Source: Nocardioides rubriscoriae
GTDB taxonomy: Bacteria > Actinomycetota > Actinomycetes > Propionibacteriales > Nocardioidaceae
NCBI RefSeq assembly: GCF_008087085.1
Contig: NZ_VIYJ01000011.1
Location: forward strand, 62,001 to 126,000
Length of the DNA: 64,000 bases
Reading direction: 5' to 3'
Shown here: positions 25,210-33,440 of the stretch, one piece after another
Layout: every line of letters starts with the position of its first letter
Position numbering within the stretch: the stretch's first letter is position 1
Program-made: the position numbers and the translations under genes
Notes under the pieces: model-generated
Told to the model about the DNA's origin: nothing
The model's input: the letters and a program-made list of their open reading frames with translations, nothing else
Databases searched by the model: none

Positions 25210-25226
25210 TTGTACTTGCAGTACAA
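25210..25226. promoter_or_regulatory. Perfect palindrome, candidate TetR operator
   Basis: TTGTACT-TGC-AGTACAA, a 17-bp perfect inverted repeat, located between the divergent P450 (start 25111) and TetR (start 25304) genes. Typical size and position for a TetR-family operator controlling both. Confidence 0.7.
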
Positions 25227-25303
25227 CATACGATGGTCCTTGCGTCGAGGGTGTCGGGCGCTGACACACCGCCTCTGGTGACTTGAGAAGCGAGGTAAGA
25301 GGA

Positions 25304-25936
25304 ATGCGAAAGCTGCCTGCGAAGCTGGCCAGTCAGTTGTATGGCGCGGCCGATCTGATCGCGGAGCGTGGCTTGGATGGGACCAAGATCGAAGACATCG
25401 CCGAAGCAACGGGCATTCCGAAGGCCACGATCTACTACCACCTCGACGGCAAGAACGCGGTGCTGGAGTTCCTCCTCAGCGACCTGTTGGACATGATCGC
25501 CGGCGCAGTTGGCGTGGCGGTGTCGAGTGACGAGAACGCCCGTACTCGGCTTGAGGCGGCTGTCGCTGCGCAGTTGGGAGTGATGCTTGAGTACCCGTCT
25601 CTGTGCCGGGCCCTTGTCGGCGATCTCGGACGGGCGACCCGGCTCCCCGAGCTGGCGGTGGCCCTGCGCGCTGCTTTCTACGAACCGATTGAGCAACTAC
25701 TGACCGATGGCGTGTCCGACGGGTCGCTTCGCCGGGTAGCTGATCCGAGCGTGGTGGCTCTGAGCGTGTTCGGCGCGATCACCGTGGCCGGCCTCAGCAG
25801 GGCAGTTGAGGGACCATCTCTTGATCAGGCCGCAGACGCAGCGCGGCTTTCTTCCGCGATCTGCGGACTCATCTTTGACGGACTAGGCGCTGCCGGCGAT
25901 GAGATTGGGGTCTCGGAGGACTCACCTCGCGTCTAG
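25304..25936 (+). CDS. TetR-family transcriptional regulator
   Basis: 210 residues. N-terminal HTH: LYGAADLIAERGLDGTKIED, then IAEATGIPKATIYYHLDGKNAVLEFLL, a canonical TetR DNA-binding domain, followed by a helical ligand domain. ATG 25304 with AAGAGGA Shine-Dalgarno is chosen over an in-frame TTG at 25283. Presumably represses the divergent P450 gene through the palindrome at 25210-25226. Confidence 0.92.
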   Translation: MRKLPAKLASQLYGAADLIAERGLDGTKIEDIAEATGIPKATIYYHLDGKNAVLEFLLSDLLDMIAGAVGVAVSSDENARTRLEAAVAAQLGVMLEYPSLCRALVGDLGRATRLPELAVALRAAFYEPIEQLLTDGVSDGSLRRVADPSVVALSVFGAITVAGLSRAVEGPSLDQAADAARLSSAICGLIFDGLGAAGDEIGVSEDSPRV

Positions 25937-25948
25937 GTCCGAGGTCGG

Positions 25949-26503
25949 CTACAGAATCGACCGGTTGAAGTGCTCGAGATCGACCGTCACGAAGGTGGCT
26001 GCGGCCGACCCGGCTTCATGACCGTCGGCGTCCAACGCGTCAGCCCGGATTGAAAGTCGACGCCCTTCGTGTTCGGCTACTCGGGCCCGGAAGGTGTAAG
26101 GGCGGTGAAGCCGGAAGGGGGCTCGGTACTCGATGGTGAGGCTGCGGGTGACGGCGAGAGCCCCGACTGTGTAGAGGGCGAACCCGCAGAGGTCGTCGAA
26201 GGCGAGAGCGACCAGACCCCCATGTGCGATGCCGGGTGCACCCACTTGCGTCTTCGAGAAGACGTGGACCGCCTCCACGCCCGTTGCGGTACGAACCGCC
26301 TGCAGCTGCAGGCCGGCGGGATTGAGTGGCCCGCATCCGGCGCACTCCGGGGAGTGCGGGGGTAGGGCCTGGCCGGCCTCCGCGGTCTCCTGACCGGCGA
26401 GGTGCGTCGTCCAACGGGAGATCACGTCATCGTGGGTGACTTCACGTTCTCCGCTCTCGTCGCCCGCGTGGGCGACGCCGCCTAGTCCGTGGTCGTCATG
26501 CAT
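25949..26503 (-). CDS. PaaI-type hotdog-fold acyl-CoA thioesterase
   Basis: 184 residues. HSPECAGCGPLNPAGLQLQ is the Cys-containing N-terminal block of actinobacterial PaaI-like thioesterases; GAPGIAHGGLVALAFDDLCG is the HGG...D catalytic helix region; SLTIEYRAPFRLHRPYTFRA the following strand. Last gene of the CYP153 operon (48 bp after the BtrH-like gene). Probably releases acyl groups from CoA or carrier protein. Confidence 0.85.
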   Translation of the reverse strand: MHDDHGLGGVAHAGDESGEREVTHDDVISRWTTHLAGQETAEAGQALPPHSPECAGCGPLNPAGLQLQAVRTATGVEAVHVFSKTQVGAPGIAHGGLVALAFDDLCGFALYTVGALAVTRSLTIEYRAPFRLHRPYTFRARVAEHEGRRLSIRADALDADGHEAGSAAATFVTVDLEHFNRSIL

Positions 26504-26551
26504 GCCGGTCTCCTGTCTCGTCTGTCCGGGTGCTCGTCGTGGTGCGGATGG

Positions 26552-27619
26552 TCAACGCGCCGTCACCAACGAGCCGGCAGCACGTTCGAGGGCCCCGACC
26601 ATGCGCAGTTCCAGGTCCGGCAATCCAGCAATAATCGTGGTCACGTTCGTCAGCCGCGACCGCAGCGGCGCGTCACGCTGGACGGCGGCGCGTGCCGCGT
26701 CGGTCCAGGCCTGCGCACATCGATCGGCGCTGCTCGCCAGCTCCGCGGTCGCGGAGTCGCCGGTCAGCCGTGCGATCTCGGTGCAGCCGTCGGCCAGCAG
26801 TCGCCGGAAGAGACCGCCGCCGGTTCCTGCCTTCTCGATGAAGGCGCCGAGGCTGAAGAGGAAGATCTCGAGTTCGTCCTCGGTGAGGTACGCCCAGGTC
26901 GCGACGTCGGCGGCGAAGTGAGCGACTCCGGCGAGACCCTCGGCGGCGCTGGCCGTCGTCGCGTCGGCACCTGCGATGCTGCGGTGCGACGCACCGCGCA
27001 TGGTGGCTGCAGATTGGCGGAAGGCGTCGGCCGCGACCTCTTGGACTGGCGGCAGCGAGGACGGCCAGTCGACTCGGTAGGTGCAGTGGCGGGTCGGCTG
27101 GGGGAACGCTGTTGAGGAGCGTGCTCGGGCCAACGCGTGCAACGGCACCTTCTGTACCTCGGCGCGGTCATTGTCGACGACGAACGCGATCTGTTCATCG
27201 TCGTCGTAGCCGACGACCACGATGTCGTGGCGGCTCATGCGCAGCTGGACCCGCAGGTATGGCAGCTCGGCGATGTCGGCCCATACAAGGCTGGGACGGC
27301 CCGCGTCCACCTCGTCCCGCACCCACGCCCAACCCTCCGCGGGATCGTCGGTGGCGAGGACTTCCACTCGGCCGCCGAGACGAGCAGGTAGATCGATCTC
27401 GAAGTCGGCGCCTCGCCCTACGAGGTACAGCGGGGGGACGAGGTCGTCCGACCGCATGTAGGACAGGCTCAAAGCTCCCCCGAGAGCAAAGACAAGCCCC
27501 TCGTCGGGTGGGCCGTCCCAACCCAGTCCGTGCCACTGCATGAGATCGCGCAATGCACCGGAACCGCAGTGTCCCCCCATCCGATGGGGGTAGTCCTCGA
27601 TCAGGGGTGCGGGGGGCAT
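26552..27619 (-). CDS. BtrH_N / DUF4872 domain protein
   Basis: 355 residues. N-terminal HRMGGHCGSGALRDLMQWHG (Cys18) is the papain/C39-like nucleophile block of the BtrH_N domain. BtrH of butirosin biosynthesis transfers an acyl group from an acyl carrier protein to an aminoglycoside. DEQIAFVVDNDR and the C-terminal helical region (AAEGLAGVAHFAADVATW) fit DUF4872. ATG 27619 has an AAGGAA Shine-Dalgarno. In this operon I infer an acyl-transfer or amide-forming role on a hydroxylated or acyl substrate; not established. Confidence 0.75.
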   Translation of the reverse strand: MPPAPLIEDYPHRMGGHCGSGALRDLMQWHGLGWDGPPDEGLVFALGGALSLSYMRSDDLVPPLYLVGRGADFEIDLPARLGGRVEVLATDDPAEGWAWVRDEVDAGRPSLVWADIAELPYLRVQLRMSRHDIVVVGYDDDEQIAFVVDNDRAEVQKVPLHALARARSSTAFPQPTRHCTYRVDWPSSLPPVQEVAADAFRQSAATMRGASHRSIAGADATTASAAEGLAGVAHFAADVATWAYLTEDELEIFLFSLGAFIEKAGTGGGLFRRLLADGCTEIARLTGDSATAELASSADRCAQAWTDAARAAVQRDAPLRSRLTNVTTIIAGLPDLELRMVGALERAAGSLVTAR

Positions 27620-27674
27620 GTAGTTCCTTGTCGTCGATGCTGCAATTCGCGGGGCCGGCAGGAACGTGGTCCTG

Positions 27675-28358
27675 CTAACCAAGCTCCGGTGGGACCCCGG
27701 ACCGGGTCGTGAAGGCATCGTCTGCGACGTCCGCGGACGCAACGATCATCGGTCCGTACGTGACGCGGAGCTCGTCGAGGATCGCTGCCAGAGGAAGGTC
27801 GTCGAAGACACCGCGATCTTGCACGTACTCCATGTGCTGGGTCCCGTTCGCGGTGAAGGCGTGCATGAGCGCGTGGTGCTCACCGTCGAACTCCACGGGA
27901 GGCACACTGAAACGAGCACACAGCTCGCTGTTGAAGGCCGGCGTCGCCTTGAGCCACCGGCCGTTGATGAGGATCGCGCTGTAGCCGTGGTACACGAAGA
28001 GATCCGTGCCACCCATGCGCGCCCTGAGCGTTTCGGTCTGCAGGTGGTTGCGCACGTCGGCGAAGCCCAGACGCGCCGGGATCCCCGCGGCGCGACAAAC
28101 GGCCGTCAAAAGCACGGCCTTCGGCACGCAGTAGGCGCGGCCCGCGCCCAACACATGGCTCGCCCTGTAGTGGGCGGGGTCTTCGGAGACGGTGTACGGG
28201 TCGTACCAGACCCGGTCGCGGACCGCGGCGAACAGCCGAGTGGCCTTCTCGCGATCAGTGGTTGCGTCGCCGACGGTGGCGGCCGTGAACGCCCGGACGT
28301 CCTCATGGTCACTGTCGAGGAAGGCGGTCGGTTCGAGGAAGGACGCCGTCTCGCTCAT
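27675..28358 (-). CDS. Transglutaminase-like family protein
   Basis: 227 residues. Transglutaminase-core layout: Cys77 in GAGRAYCVPKAVLLTAVCRAAGIPARLGFADV and His124 in FVYHGYSAILINGRWLKATPAFN. The usual catalytic Asp position is Thr in WLKATP, a variant I associate with a bacterial subfamily of these cysteine-nucleophile proteins. ATG 28358. Lies 145 bp after the reductase gene and 55 bp before the BtrH-like gene. Two Cys-nucleophile acyltransfer folds side by side suggest a joint pathway step. Confidence 0.8.
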   Translation of the reverse strand: MSETASFLEPTAFLDSDHEDVRAFTAATVGDATTDREKATRLFAAVRDRVWYDPYTVSEDPAHYRASHVLGAGRAYCVPKAVLLTAVCRAAGIPARLGFADVRNHLQTETLRARMGGTDLFVYHGYSAILINGRWLKATPAFNSELCARFSVPPVEFDGEHHALMHAFTANGTQHMEYVQDRGVFDDLPLAAILDELRVTYGPMIVASADVADDAFTTRSGVPPELG

Positions 28359-28503
28359 CGCTGTTCCAGTCTGTCGCGGACCGTCGCGTTGGGATCCGAC
28401 ATGGCCAAAGCTCGTGGCCCGGACGACGCGTCGTCGGCTTGGTGGGTCGGGCTGTACATCGCTGTCACATTCTCCTCGCAAGCCGATCTAGGGGGCGCAC
28501 CGG

Positions 28504-29706
28504 TCAGCCGACTGCCTGGAGCGCGAGCTCGTCGCGGCCGACCTGGCCCCCGCGGATGATGACCTGCTTGCTGAACATGAAGTCCCGAGGACGGTTGACG
28601 CAGTCAGCCGCGATCAGCTCGCCTCGTCGCAGGTAGTAGCACGTGAAGTCGCGGCCCTCAGCGGGGTCGCCGTTGAGGACTATCTCGTCGTAGCCGGTGT
28701 TGATGCCCGCGATCTGGAGCTTCACGTCGTACTGGTCCGACCAGAACCACGGAAGTGCCGTGATCCGCTGGGACTTGCCGCACGCGGTGGCGGCGGCGAC
28801 CTTGGCCTGCTCAGTCGCGCTCGACACGGATTCCAAGCGGATACGGCGCCCGTACCGGGTCATGAGATGGCTCGTGCAGTCGCCGGCGGCCACGATGGCG
28901 GGGTCGCTCGTCCGCGCGTGGTCGTCGATCACGACGCCGTCGTCGACCTGGAGTCCAGCTGCTGCGGCGAGCTCGGTGTTGGGCTCGACGCCGATCCCGA
29001 TGATGACGAGGTCCGCTGGGACGGTCTCACCCCCGGCGAGGACGACCCCTTGGACCCGATCGGTGCCCACCAGTTCTTCGACGGTGGCCTTGGTACGGAC
29101 ATCGACGGCTTCTTCGCGATGGATGCGGTCGAAGAACGCCGAGACCTCCGGCGCGGTGACGCGTCCGAGGACGCGCTCGGTCGCCTCGAGCACGCTGACC
29201 TGCAGACCCAACCCGCTCAGTGAGGCGGCGGTCTCGAGTCCGATGTAGCCCCCGCCGATGATCACAGCCCGTCGCCCCGGGGAGGCGGCCTCGCGAATCA
29301 GCTCGACGTCGGCGGCAGTGCGCAGGTAGTGGACGCCGCAAAGGTCAGCACCGGGGGCAGCGAGCCGGCGGACGCGGGCACCCGTGCAGAGCGCCAGCTC
29401 GTCGTAGGCCAGCGACCCGCCGCGGCTGAGCGTGACGCGACCATCCGTCCGGTCGACAGCCTGCACCGAGTCGTCGAGGAGCGTGATCTCCTGCTTCGCG
29501 TAGAAGGCTGCGCTACGGATGGCGAGCTGGTCGAGCGTGTTCTTACCGGCGAGGTACGCCTTCGACATCGGTGGGCGTTGGTAGGGCAGCGTCCCCTCGT
29601 CGCCGACCAGGACGATCTCGCCCTTCCAACCGCCTTGTCGCAGGCTGGCCGCGAGCTGGGCGCCGGCGTGGCTCGCGCCCACGACCACGGCCCGCCGCCC
29701 GGTCAC
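28504..29706 (-). CDS. FAD-dependent ferredoxin reductase of the CYP153 system
   Basis: 400 residues. Dinucleotide-binding VVVGASHAGAQLAASLR (FAD), LPYQRPPMSKAYL, second Rossmann IIGGGYIGLETAASLSGLGL (NAD(P)H) and IVAAGDCTSH. Class I ferredoxin/putidaredoxin reductase family, passing electrons from NAD(P)H to the [2Fe-2S] ferredoxin. GTG start lies 4 bp after the CYP153 stop. Confidence 0.93.
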   Translation of the reverse strand: MTGRRAVVVGASHAGAQLAASLRQGGWKGEIVLVGDEGTLPYQRPPMSKAYLAGKNTLDQLAIRSAAFYAKQEITLLDDSVQAVDRTDGRVTLSRGGSLAYDELALCTGARVRRLAAPGADLCGVHYLRTAADVELIREAASPGRRAVIIGGGYIGLETAASLSGLGLQVSVLEATERVLGRVTAPEVSAFFDRIHREEAVDVRTKATVEELVGTDRVQGVVLAGGETVPADLVIIGIGVEPNTELAAAAGLQVDDGVVIDDHARTSDPAIVAAGDCTSHLMTRYGRRIRLESVSSATEQAKVAAATACGKSQRITALPWFWSDQYDVKLQIAGINTGYDEIVLNGDPAEGRDFTCYYLRRGELIAADCVNRPRDFMFSKQVIIRGGQVGRDELALQAVG

Positions 29707-29710
29707 CCGG

Positions 29711-31102
29711 TCACCCGGTGGCCTTCGGGGTCAGGCGGACCATCAGCCGGCTGATCCCGCGCACGAAGTTGGACTGCACGTACTCGGGGTCAGCGACCAC
29801 GTCGATGTCCTCGAAGCGTGTGAGCAGCTCCTCCCAGAGGATCCGCAGCTGCATCTCGGCCAGCCTGTTGCCCATGCATCGGTGCACGCCGAAGCCGAAG
29901 GCAATGTGGTTGCGGGCGTTGGGCCGGTCGATGATCAGCTCGTCGGGTCGCTCAAACACGGCCTCGTCTCGGTTGCCCGAGGCGTACCACATGACGACCT
30001 TGTCGCCCTCGCGGATGAACTGGCCGTTCAGGATGGTGTCCTTCTTCGCGATCCGGCGCATGTAGGCCAACGGGGTCTGCCAGCGGATGATCTCGGAGAC
30101 CATGTTCGGGATCAGGTCCGGATTGGCTTTCAACTTCTCGAACTGCTCGGGGAACTGGTTGAGCGCCAGGACACCGCCGCTCATCGAGTTCCGGGTCGTG
30201 TCGTTGCCCCCGACGATCAGCAGCGTCAGGTTCCCCAGGAACTCCATCGGGCGGTCGATCAGGTCCTTGGTGTTCTCGTTGCTCTGCAGCATGGTGATGA
30301 GGTCGAATCCAGGCTCCTCACCGCCGGCAAGTCGGGCCGCCTTGTCGTACCAGAGGGCGCTGAGCTCCCGCACCGTGCTCCGCATCTCGGCGAACACCTC
30401 GTCGTTGTCCGACGGACCCCCGTTGGTCTGCTCCATCGAAGCCGCGAGATCCGACCATTGGACCAGCTTGCGTCGTTGCTCGTAGGGGAAGTCCAGCAAG
30501 GTCGCCAGCATGCGAGCGGTCAGCTCGACGGACACCTTCTGCACCCAGTCGAACGGCTCGTCCACGGGCAGGTCATCCAGCACCTCTCGGACACGCGACC
30601 GGATGAGGCCTTCCATCTCGCGCAGGTTCTTCGGAGCCACGACGCCCTGCACAGCCTGGCGCTGCAGGTCGTGCCGCGGTGGGTCCATCGCGATGAACAT
30701 CTCGATGTCCATGAATCGAGGCGGCACGCCGATGACGATGAAGGGTTCGGCCGAGAACACGTCGTGGTTCTTGTCGACCGCGATGATGTCCGCGTGTCGG
30801 GTGACCGACCAGAAGGGCCCGAAGGGGCTGTTGGCCTGGTAGTGGACCGGAGCCTCCTTTCGGAGGCGCTCGAAGTAGGACTGCCAACGGCCCTGTCGGT
30901 AGAGGAACGGATTGCTGAGATCAATCTCCCCGATCTCGAGGTCGTCGACAGGGGGGATCGGACTCTCGACGAACATCTTCTGACCGTTCGTGCCCGTCAC
31001 CCACCTCCGAGTCTTGTCGTAGAGGTGGGCGCCCTGGATCTGCCGCTCCATCGGGATGGTGGCTTGGACCTTGGCGGTGATGGCCTCGCGGATCTTCGTC
31101 AC
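29711..31102 (-). CDS. CYP153-family cytochrome P450 (alkane/fatty-acid omega-hydroxylase)
   Basis: 463 residues. CYP153-type landmarks: I-helix LLIVGGNDTTRNSMSGG, ExxR in SEIIRWQTP, and heme region HIAFGFGVHRCMGNRLAEMQ (Cys409), plus the family-typical N-terminal extension. CYP153 enzymes hydroxylate the terminal carbon of medium-chain alkanes or fatty acids using a ferredoxin and ferredoxin reductase, both encoded here in the standard operon. Located 15 bp after the ferredoxin gene. Confidence 0.93.
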   Translation of the reverse strand: MTKIREAITAKVQATIPMERQIQGAHLYDKTRRWVTGTNGQKMFVESPIPPVDDLEIGEIDLSNPFLYRQGRWQSYFERLRKEAPVHYQANSPFGPFWSVTRHADIIAVDKNHDVFSAEPFIVIGVPPRFMDIEMFIAMDPPRHDLQRQAVQGVVAPKNLREMEGLIRSRVREVLDDLPVDEPFDWVQKVSVELTARMLATLLDFPYEQRRKLVQWSDLAASMEQTNGGPSDNDEVFAEMRSTVRELSALWYDKAARLAGGEEPGFDLITMLQSNENTKDLIDRPMEFLGNLTLLIVGGNDTTRNSMSGGVLALNQFPEQFEKLKANPDLIPNMVSEIIRWQTPLAYMRRIAKKDTILNGQFIREGDKVVMWYASGNRDEAVFERPDELIIDRPNARNHIAFGFGVHRCMGNRLAEMQLRILWEELLTRFEDIDVVADPEYVQSNFVRGISRLMVRLTPKATG

Positions 31103-31117
31103 GTCAGCTCCTCGTCG

Positions 31118-31438
31118 TCACATCTGGAATTCGGGGAGCCGGACGGTGAGTCCGTCCCATGCCTCGCAGAGCACCATCTGGCAGGACAGCCGTGAGGTTG
31201 GCTCACGCTCGGGGTTCATGGCGAGCATCCCCTCCTCGCCGGCCTCGGAGGACCCCACGCGTTCGGCCCATGCCGGGTCGACGACCACGTGGCAGGTCCC
31301 GCAAGCGGCCTCCCCGCCGCAGTCGCCGTCTATCCCGGGTACTGCGTTCTCCGTGGCGACCTGCATGAGCGAGCGGCCCTCTTCCAGGGGCGCCTGATGT
31401 GTGTCGCCGTCGTGCGACACGAACGTAACCACTGCCAT
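31118..31438 (-). CDS. [2Fe-2S] ferredoxin (adrenodoxin/putidaredoxin type)
   Basis: 106 residues. Cluster ligands Cys40, Cys46, Cys49 in DCGGEAACGTCH and Cys86 in LSCQM. The ATG 31438 is preceded by an AGGAG Shine-Dalgarno. First gene of the CYP153 operon; divergent from the AraC regulator. A truncated copy of its first 20 codons exists at 33369. Confidence 0.94.
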   Translation of the reverse strand: MAVVTFVSHDGDTHQAPLEEGRSLMQVATENAVPGIDGDCGGEAACGTCHVVVDPAWAERVGSSEAGEEGMLAMNPEREPTSRLSCQMVLCEAWDGLTVRLPEFQM

Positions 31439-31551
31439 GACCAACTCCTGCTGCGATCGGTGAGATCGCTACTCTTGCCGCGGCAGTCAGGCGTGGCTAT
31501 GTTCGCCCGAACCCGATTAGATGTGAATTCGGCTCACGGGGAGGTCCGAGG
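31439..31551. promoter_or_regulatory. Divergent araC / CYP153-operon control region
   Basis: 113 bp between the ferredoxin ATG and the AraC GTG. The AraC-proximal ~60 bp (including GAATTCACATCTAATCGGG) is almost perfectly preserved in the inverted copy at 33254-33315, while the ferredoxin-proximal part has diverged. I infer that the conserved block holds the AraC binding site. Confidence 0.6.
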
Positions 31552-32571
31552 GTGGTGAAGGAACACGGGCGGGAACCGGGTGTCCCCTACACCGCGTTCG
31601 CGCAGCTGCTCGAGAGCGGCGCGATCTCGGCTGACCACAAGGCCAGATTTCTCGCCATCATGGCCCGTGAGGGTGCCGAGGAGGAAGTGCTGTCGAGGCC
31701 GGACGGGCAGGCGCCGGCGCGGTGGTTCAAAGAGGTCTACCCCGAACTCGACATCGACCGGGCCACGCGACTAGGTCAAGACTTCGCAGAGCACGTCCAA
31801 CTGACGTCCTTCGGCCCGTTAAGCCTCCCGCTCATCAGCGCCGGTTCGGTGGCAGAGGTCGTGGAGCTTTTCGCATATCTTCCGCTCATCACGACTGCTG
31901 TCGCCACGCGGGTCCGTCCGCAACAAGACGGCCTGGTTGTTGGCCTGGTGGGGAACACGGGCGATTCGGAGCTGGACTGCCTAGTTGTCACGTACTGCGG
32001 CTACGCCCTCGCCCGATTGATCCACTTACTCGTCGGCGACACATCGGACATGACGCTTCACTGCGGCTGGCCGTCGCCGGCGTCGAAGGACGGTGACCTG
32101 CCCGGGCTCGGCCCGCGCCTTATGTTCGGCGCCCCGGCAACGTACCTGCACGTACCAGCCAAGACGCTAGACGACGTATGCCGCTTCTCGGACCCCACCG
32201 CGTACCGGCTTGCGATCGCAGATTTGGAGAAGGCTTTGGACCAACGGACGAAGACGCCTTCACTCTCCGAGCAGGTTCGAATGTCACTGGACGACGGGCC
32301 TGGATCGAAACGCATCGCCACTGTCGCCACCGAACTGTCCGTGTCCGTCAGCACCCTGAAACGACGACTCCACGACGAGGGCACCACGTTCCGCGAACTA
32401 CTCCACACCTCGATGCTGGAGCGTGCCAAACTTCAGCTCCTCGACCCATCTATATCTATTAATCAAGTTGCCGCCGATCTCGGCTATAGCGATGCGACAA
32501 ACTTTTCTCACGCATTCAAGCGTTGGACCGGACAATCACCGCGCCAGTTCCGTCCGCGCCTTGACGGCTAA
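31552..32571 (+). CDS. AraC-family transcriptional regulator
   Basis: 339 residues. The N-terminal ~190 residues match the arabinose-binding-type domain of OruR/AraC-like regulators. The C-terminal double HTH is intact: IATVATELSVSVSTLKRRLHDEGTTF and INQVAADLGYSDATNFSHAFKRWTGQSPRQFR. AraC proteins of this type activate CYP153/alkane operons in other actinobacteria, and it is divergent from that operon here. Noticeably lower GC than the flanking backbone. Confidence 0.92.
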   Translation: MVKEHGREPGVPYTAFAQLLESGAISADHKARFLAIMAREGAEEEVLSRPDGQAPARWFKEVYPELDIDRATRLGQDFAEHVQLTSFGPLSLPLISAGSVAEVVELFAYLPLITTAVATRVRPQQDGLVVGLVGNTGDSELDCLVVTYCGYALARLIHLLVGDTSDMTLHCGWPSPASKDGDLPGLGPRLMFGAPATYLHVPAKTLDDVCRFSDPTAYRLAIADLEKALDQRTKTPSLSEQVRMSLDDGPGSKRIATVATELSVSVSTLKRRLHDEGTTFRELLHTSMLERAKLQLLDPSISINQVAADLGYSDATNFSHAFKRWTGQSPRQFRPRLDG

Positions 32572-32653
32572 ACGTCCTCTAGTTGAGAACCTGCTGAGCT
32601 CAGGCAGCTTGAGTTCAGTAAATTAACTTCCCTCGCGCTCTTCGATGGAGGTC

Positions 32654-32706
32654 TCCTGCGTGGTGGCGGTCGGCTGGTGAGGAACCGCCCCCGTCACCAC
32701 GCAGGA
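32654..32706. terminator. Large hairpin downstream of araC
   Basis: Outer 12-bp perfect stem TCCTGCGTGGTG / CACCACGCAGGA with inner GCGGT / ACCGC pairing. No U-run. Could alternatively belong to an IS remnant. Confidence 0.5.
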
Positions 32707-32736
32707 CCTCGCGGGCTCTTACGACACGACGAAGAA

Positions 32737-32804
32737 TGGGGACTTATTCTGGCCACCACTGGGGACCGCTACTTGGCCACCAGTGGGTACTTTTTCATGG
32801 CCAC
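32737..32804. repeat. IS21-family-like terminus remnant
   Basis: Contains tggggac, tggccaccactggggac and tggccaccagtgggtac, the multiple short repeats typical of IS21-family ends in actinobacteria. No istA/istB present. Family assignment is by resemblance only. Confidence 0.4.
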
Positions 32805-32812
32805 GAACAAGT

Positions 32813-33253
32813 AGGTGACGACTAAGCGGCCCTGCTCCGAATCGCCCGTGTTCCCCACCAGGCCAACAACCAGGCCGTCTTGTTGCGGACGGACCCGCGT
32901 GGCGACAGCAGTCGTGATGAGCGGAAGATATGCGAAAAGCTCCACGACCTCTGCCACCGAACCGGCGCTGATGAGCGGGAGGCTTAACGGGCCGAAGGAC
33001 GTCAGTTGGACGTGCTCTGCGAAGTCTTGACCTAGTCGCGTGGCCCGGTCGATGTCGAGTTCGGGGTAGACCTATTTGAACCACCGCGCCGGCGCCTGCC
33101 CGTCCGGCCTCGACAGCACTTCCTCCTCGGCACCGTCACGGGCCATGATGGCGAGAAATCTGGCCTTGTGGTCAGCCGAGATCGCGCCGCTCTCGAGCAG
33201 CTGCGCGAACGCGGTGTAGGGGACACCCGGTTCCCGCCCGTGTTCCTCACCAC
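32813..33253 (-). pseudogene. Truncated, inactivated araC copy
   Basis: Closely similar to the first ~145 codons of the regulator at 31552, in opposite orientation. Disabled by a 1-bp deletion four bases into the reading frame (GTGGTGAAGG to GTGGTGAGG), by a GAG to TAG change (orig. FKEVYPELD) near 33075, and by loss of the 3' two-thirds. Homology ends at the IS21-like terminus. Confidence 0.88.
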
Positions 33254-33435
33254 CCTCGGACCTCCCCGTGAGCCGAATTCACATCTAATCGGGTTCGGGT
33301 GAACATGGCCACGACGGACTGATGCGACAAGAGTGACAAGCTCACAGATCTCAACAGTGGAGTTGGTCATGGCAGTAATTCTGTTCGTGTCGTACGACGC
33401 CGAGACGCATCAGGCGCCCTTGGAAGAGTGCCCGG
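32813..33435. repeat. ~620-bp inverted duplication of the araC-ferredoxin junction
   Basis: Corresponds to the reverse complement of about 31375-31995: AraC 5' part, the intergenic control region and the first ~20 ferredoxin codons. Ends abut the IS21-like remnant on the left and the hydrolase gene on the right. Confidence 0.88.
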
Positions 33436-33440
33436 CATGA
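33369..33440 (+). pseudogene. Ferredoxin 5' fragment, now a 23-codon leader frame
   Basis: ATG start with the preserved upstream GTGGAGTTGGTC. It encodes MAVILFVSYDAETHQAPLEE, homologous to the ferredoxin N-terminus MAVVTFVSHDGDTHQAPLEE, then CPA and TGA. The stop overlaps the hydrolase ATG (ATGA at 33437-33440), so it could act as a translational leader for that gene. Confidence 0.8.

Larger units (their letters stand above)
32572..32812. other. Spacer with strong hairpin and IS21-like terminus
   Basis: No gene. A 12-bp stem (TCCTGCGTGGTG / CACCACGCAGGA, 32654-32706) with inner pairing is a possible terminator for araC. At 32737-32804 three GGGGAC/GGCCACCA-type repeats of the kind found at IS21-family ends occur. 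The inverted copy of the araC-ferredoxin region begins directly after them. Confidence 0.5.
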
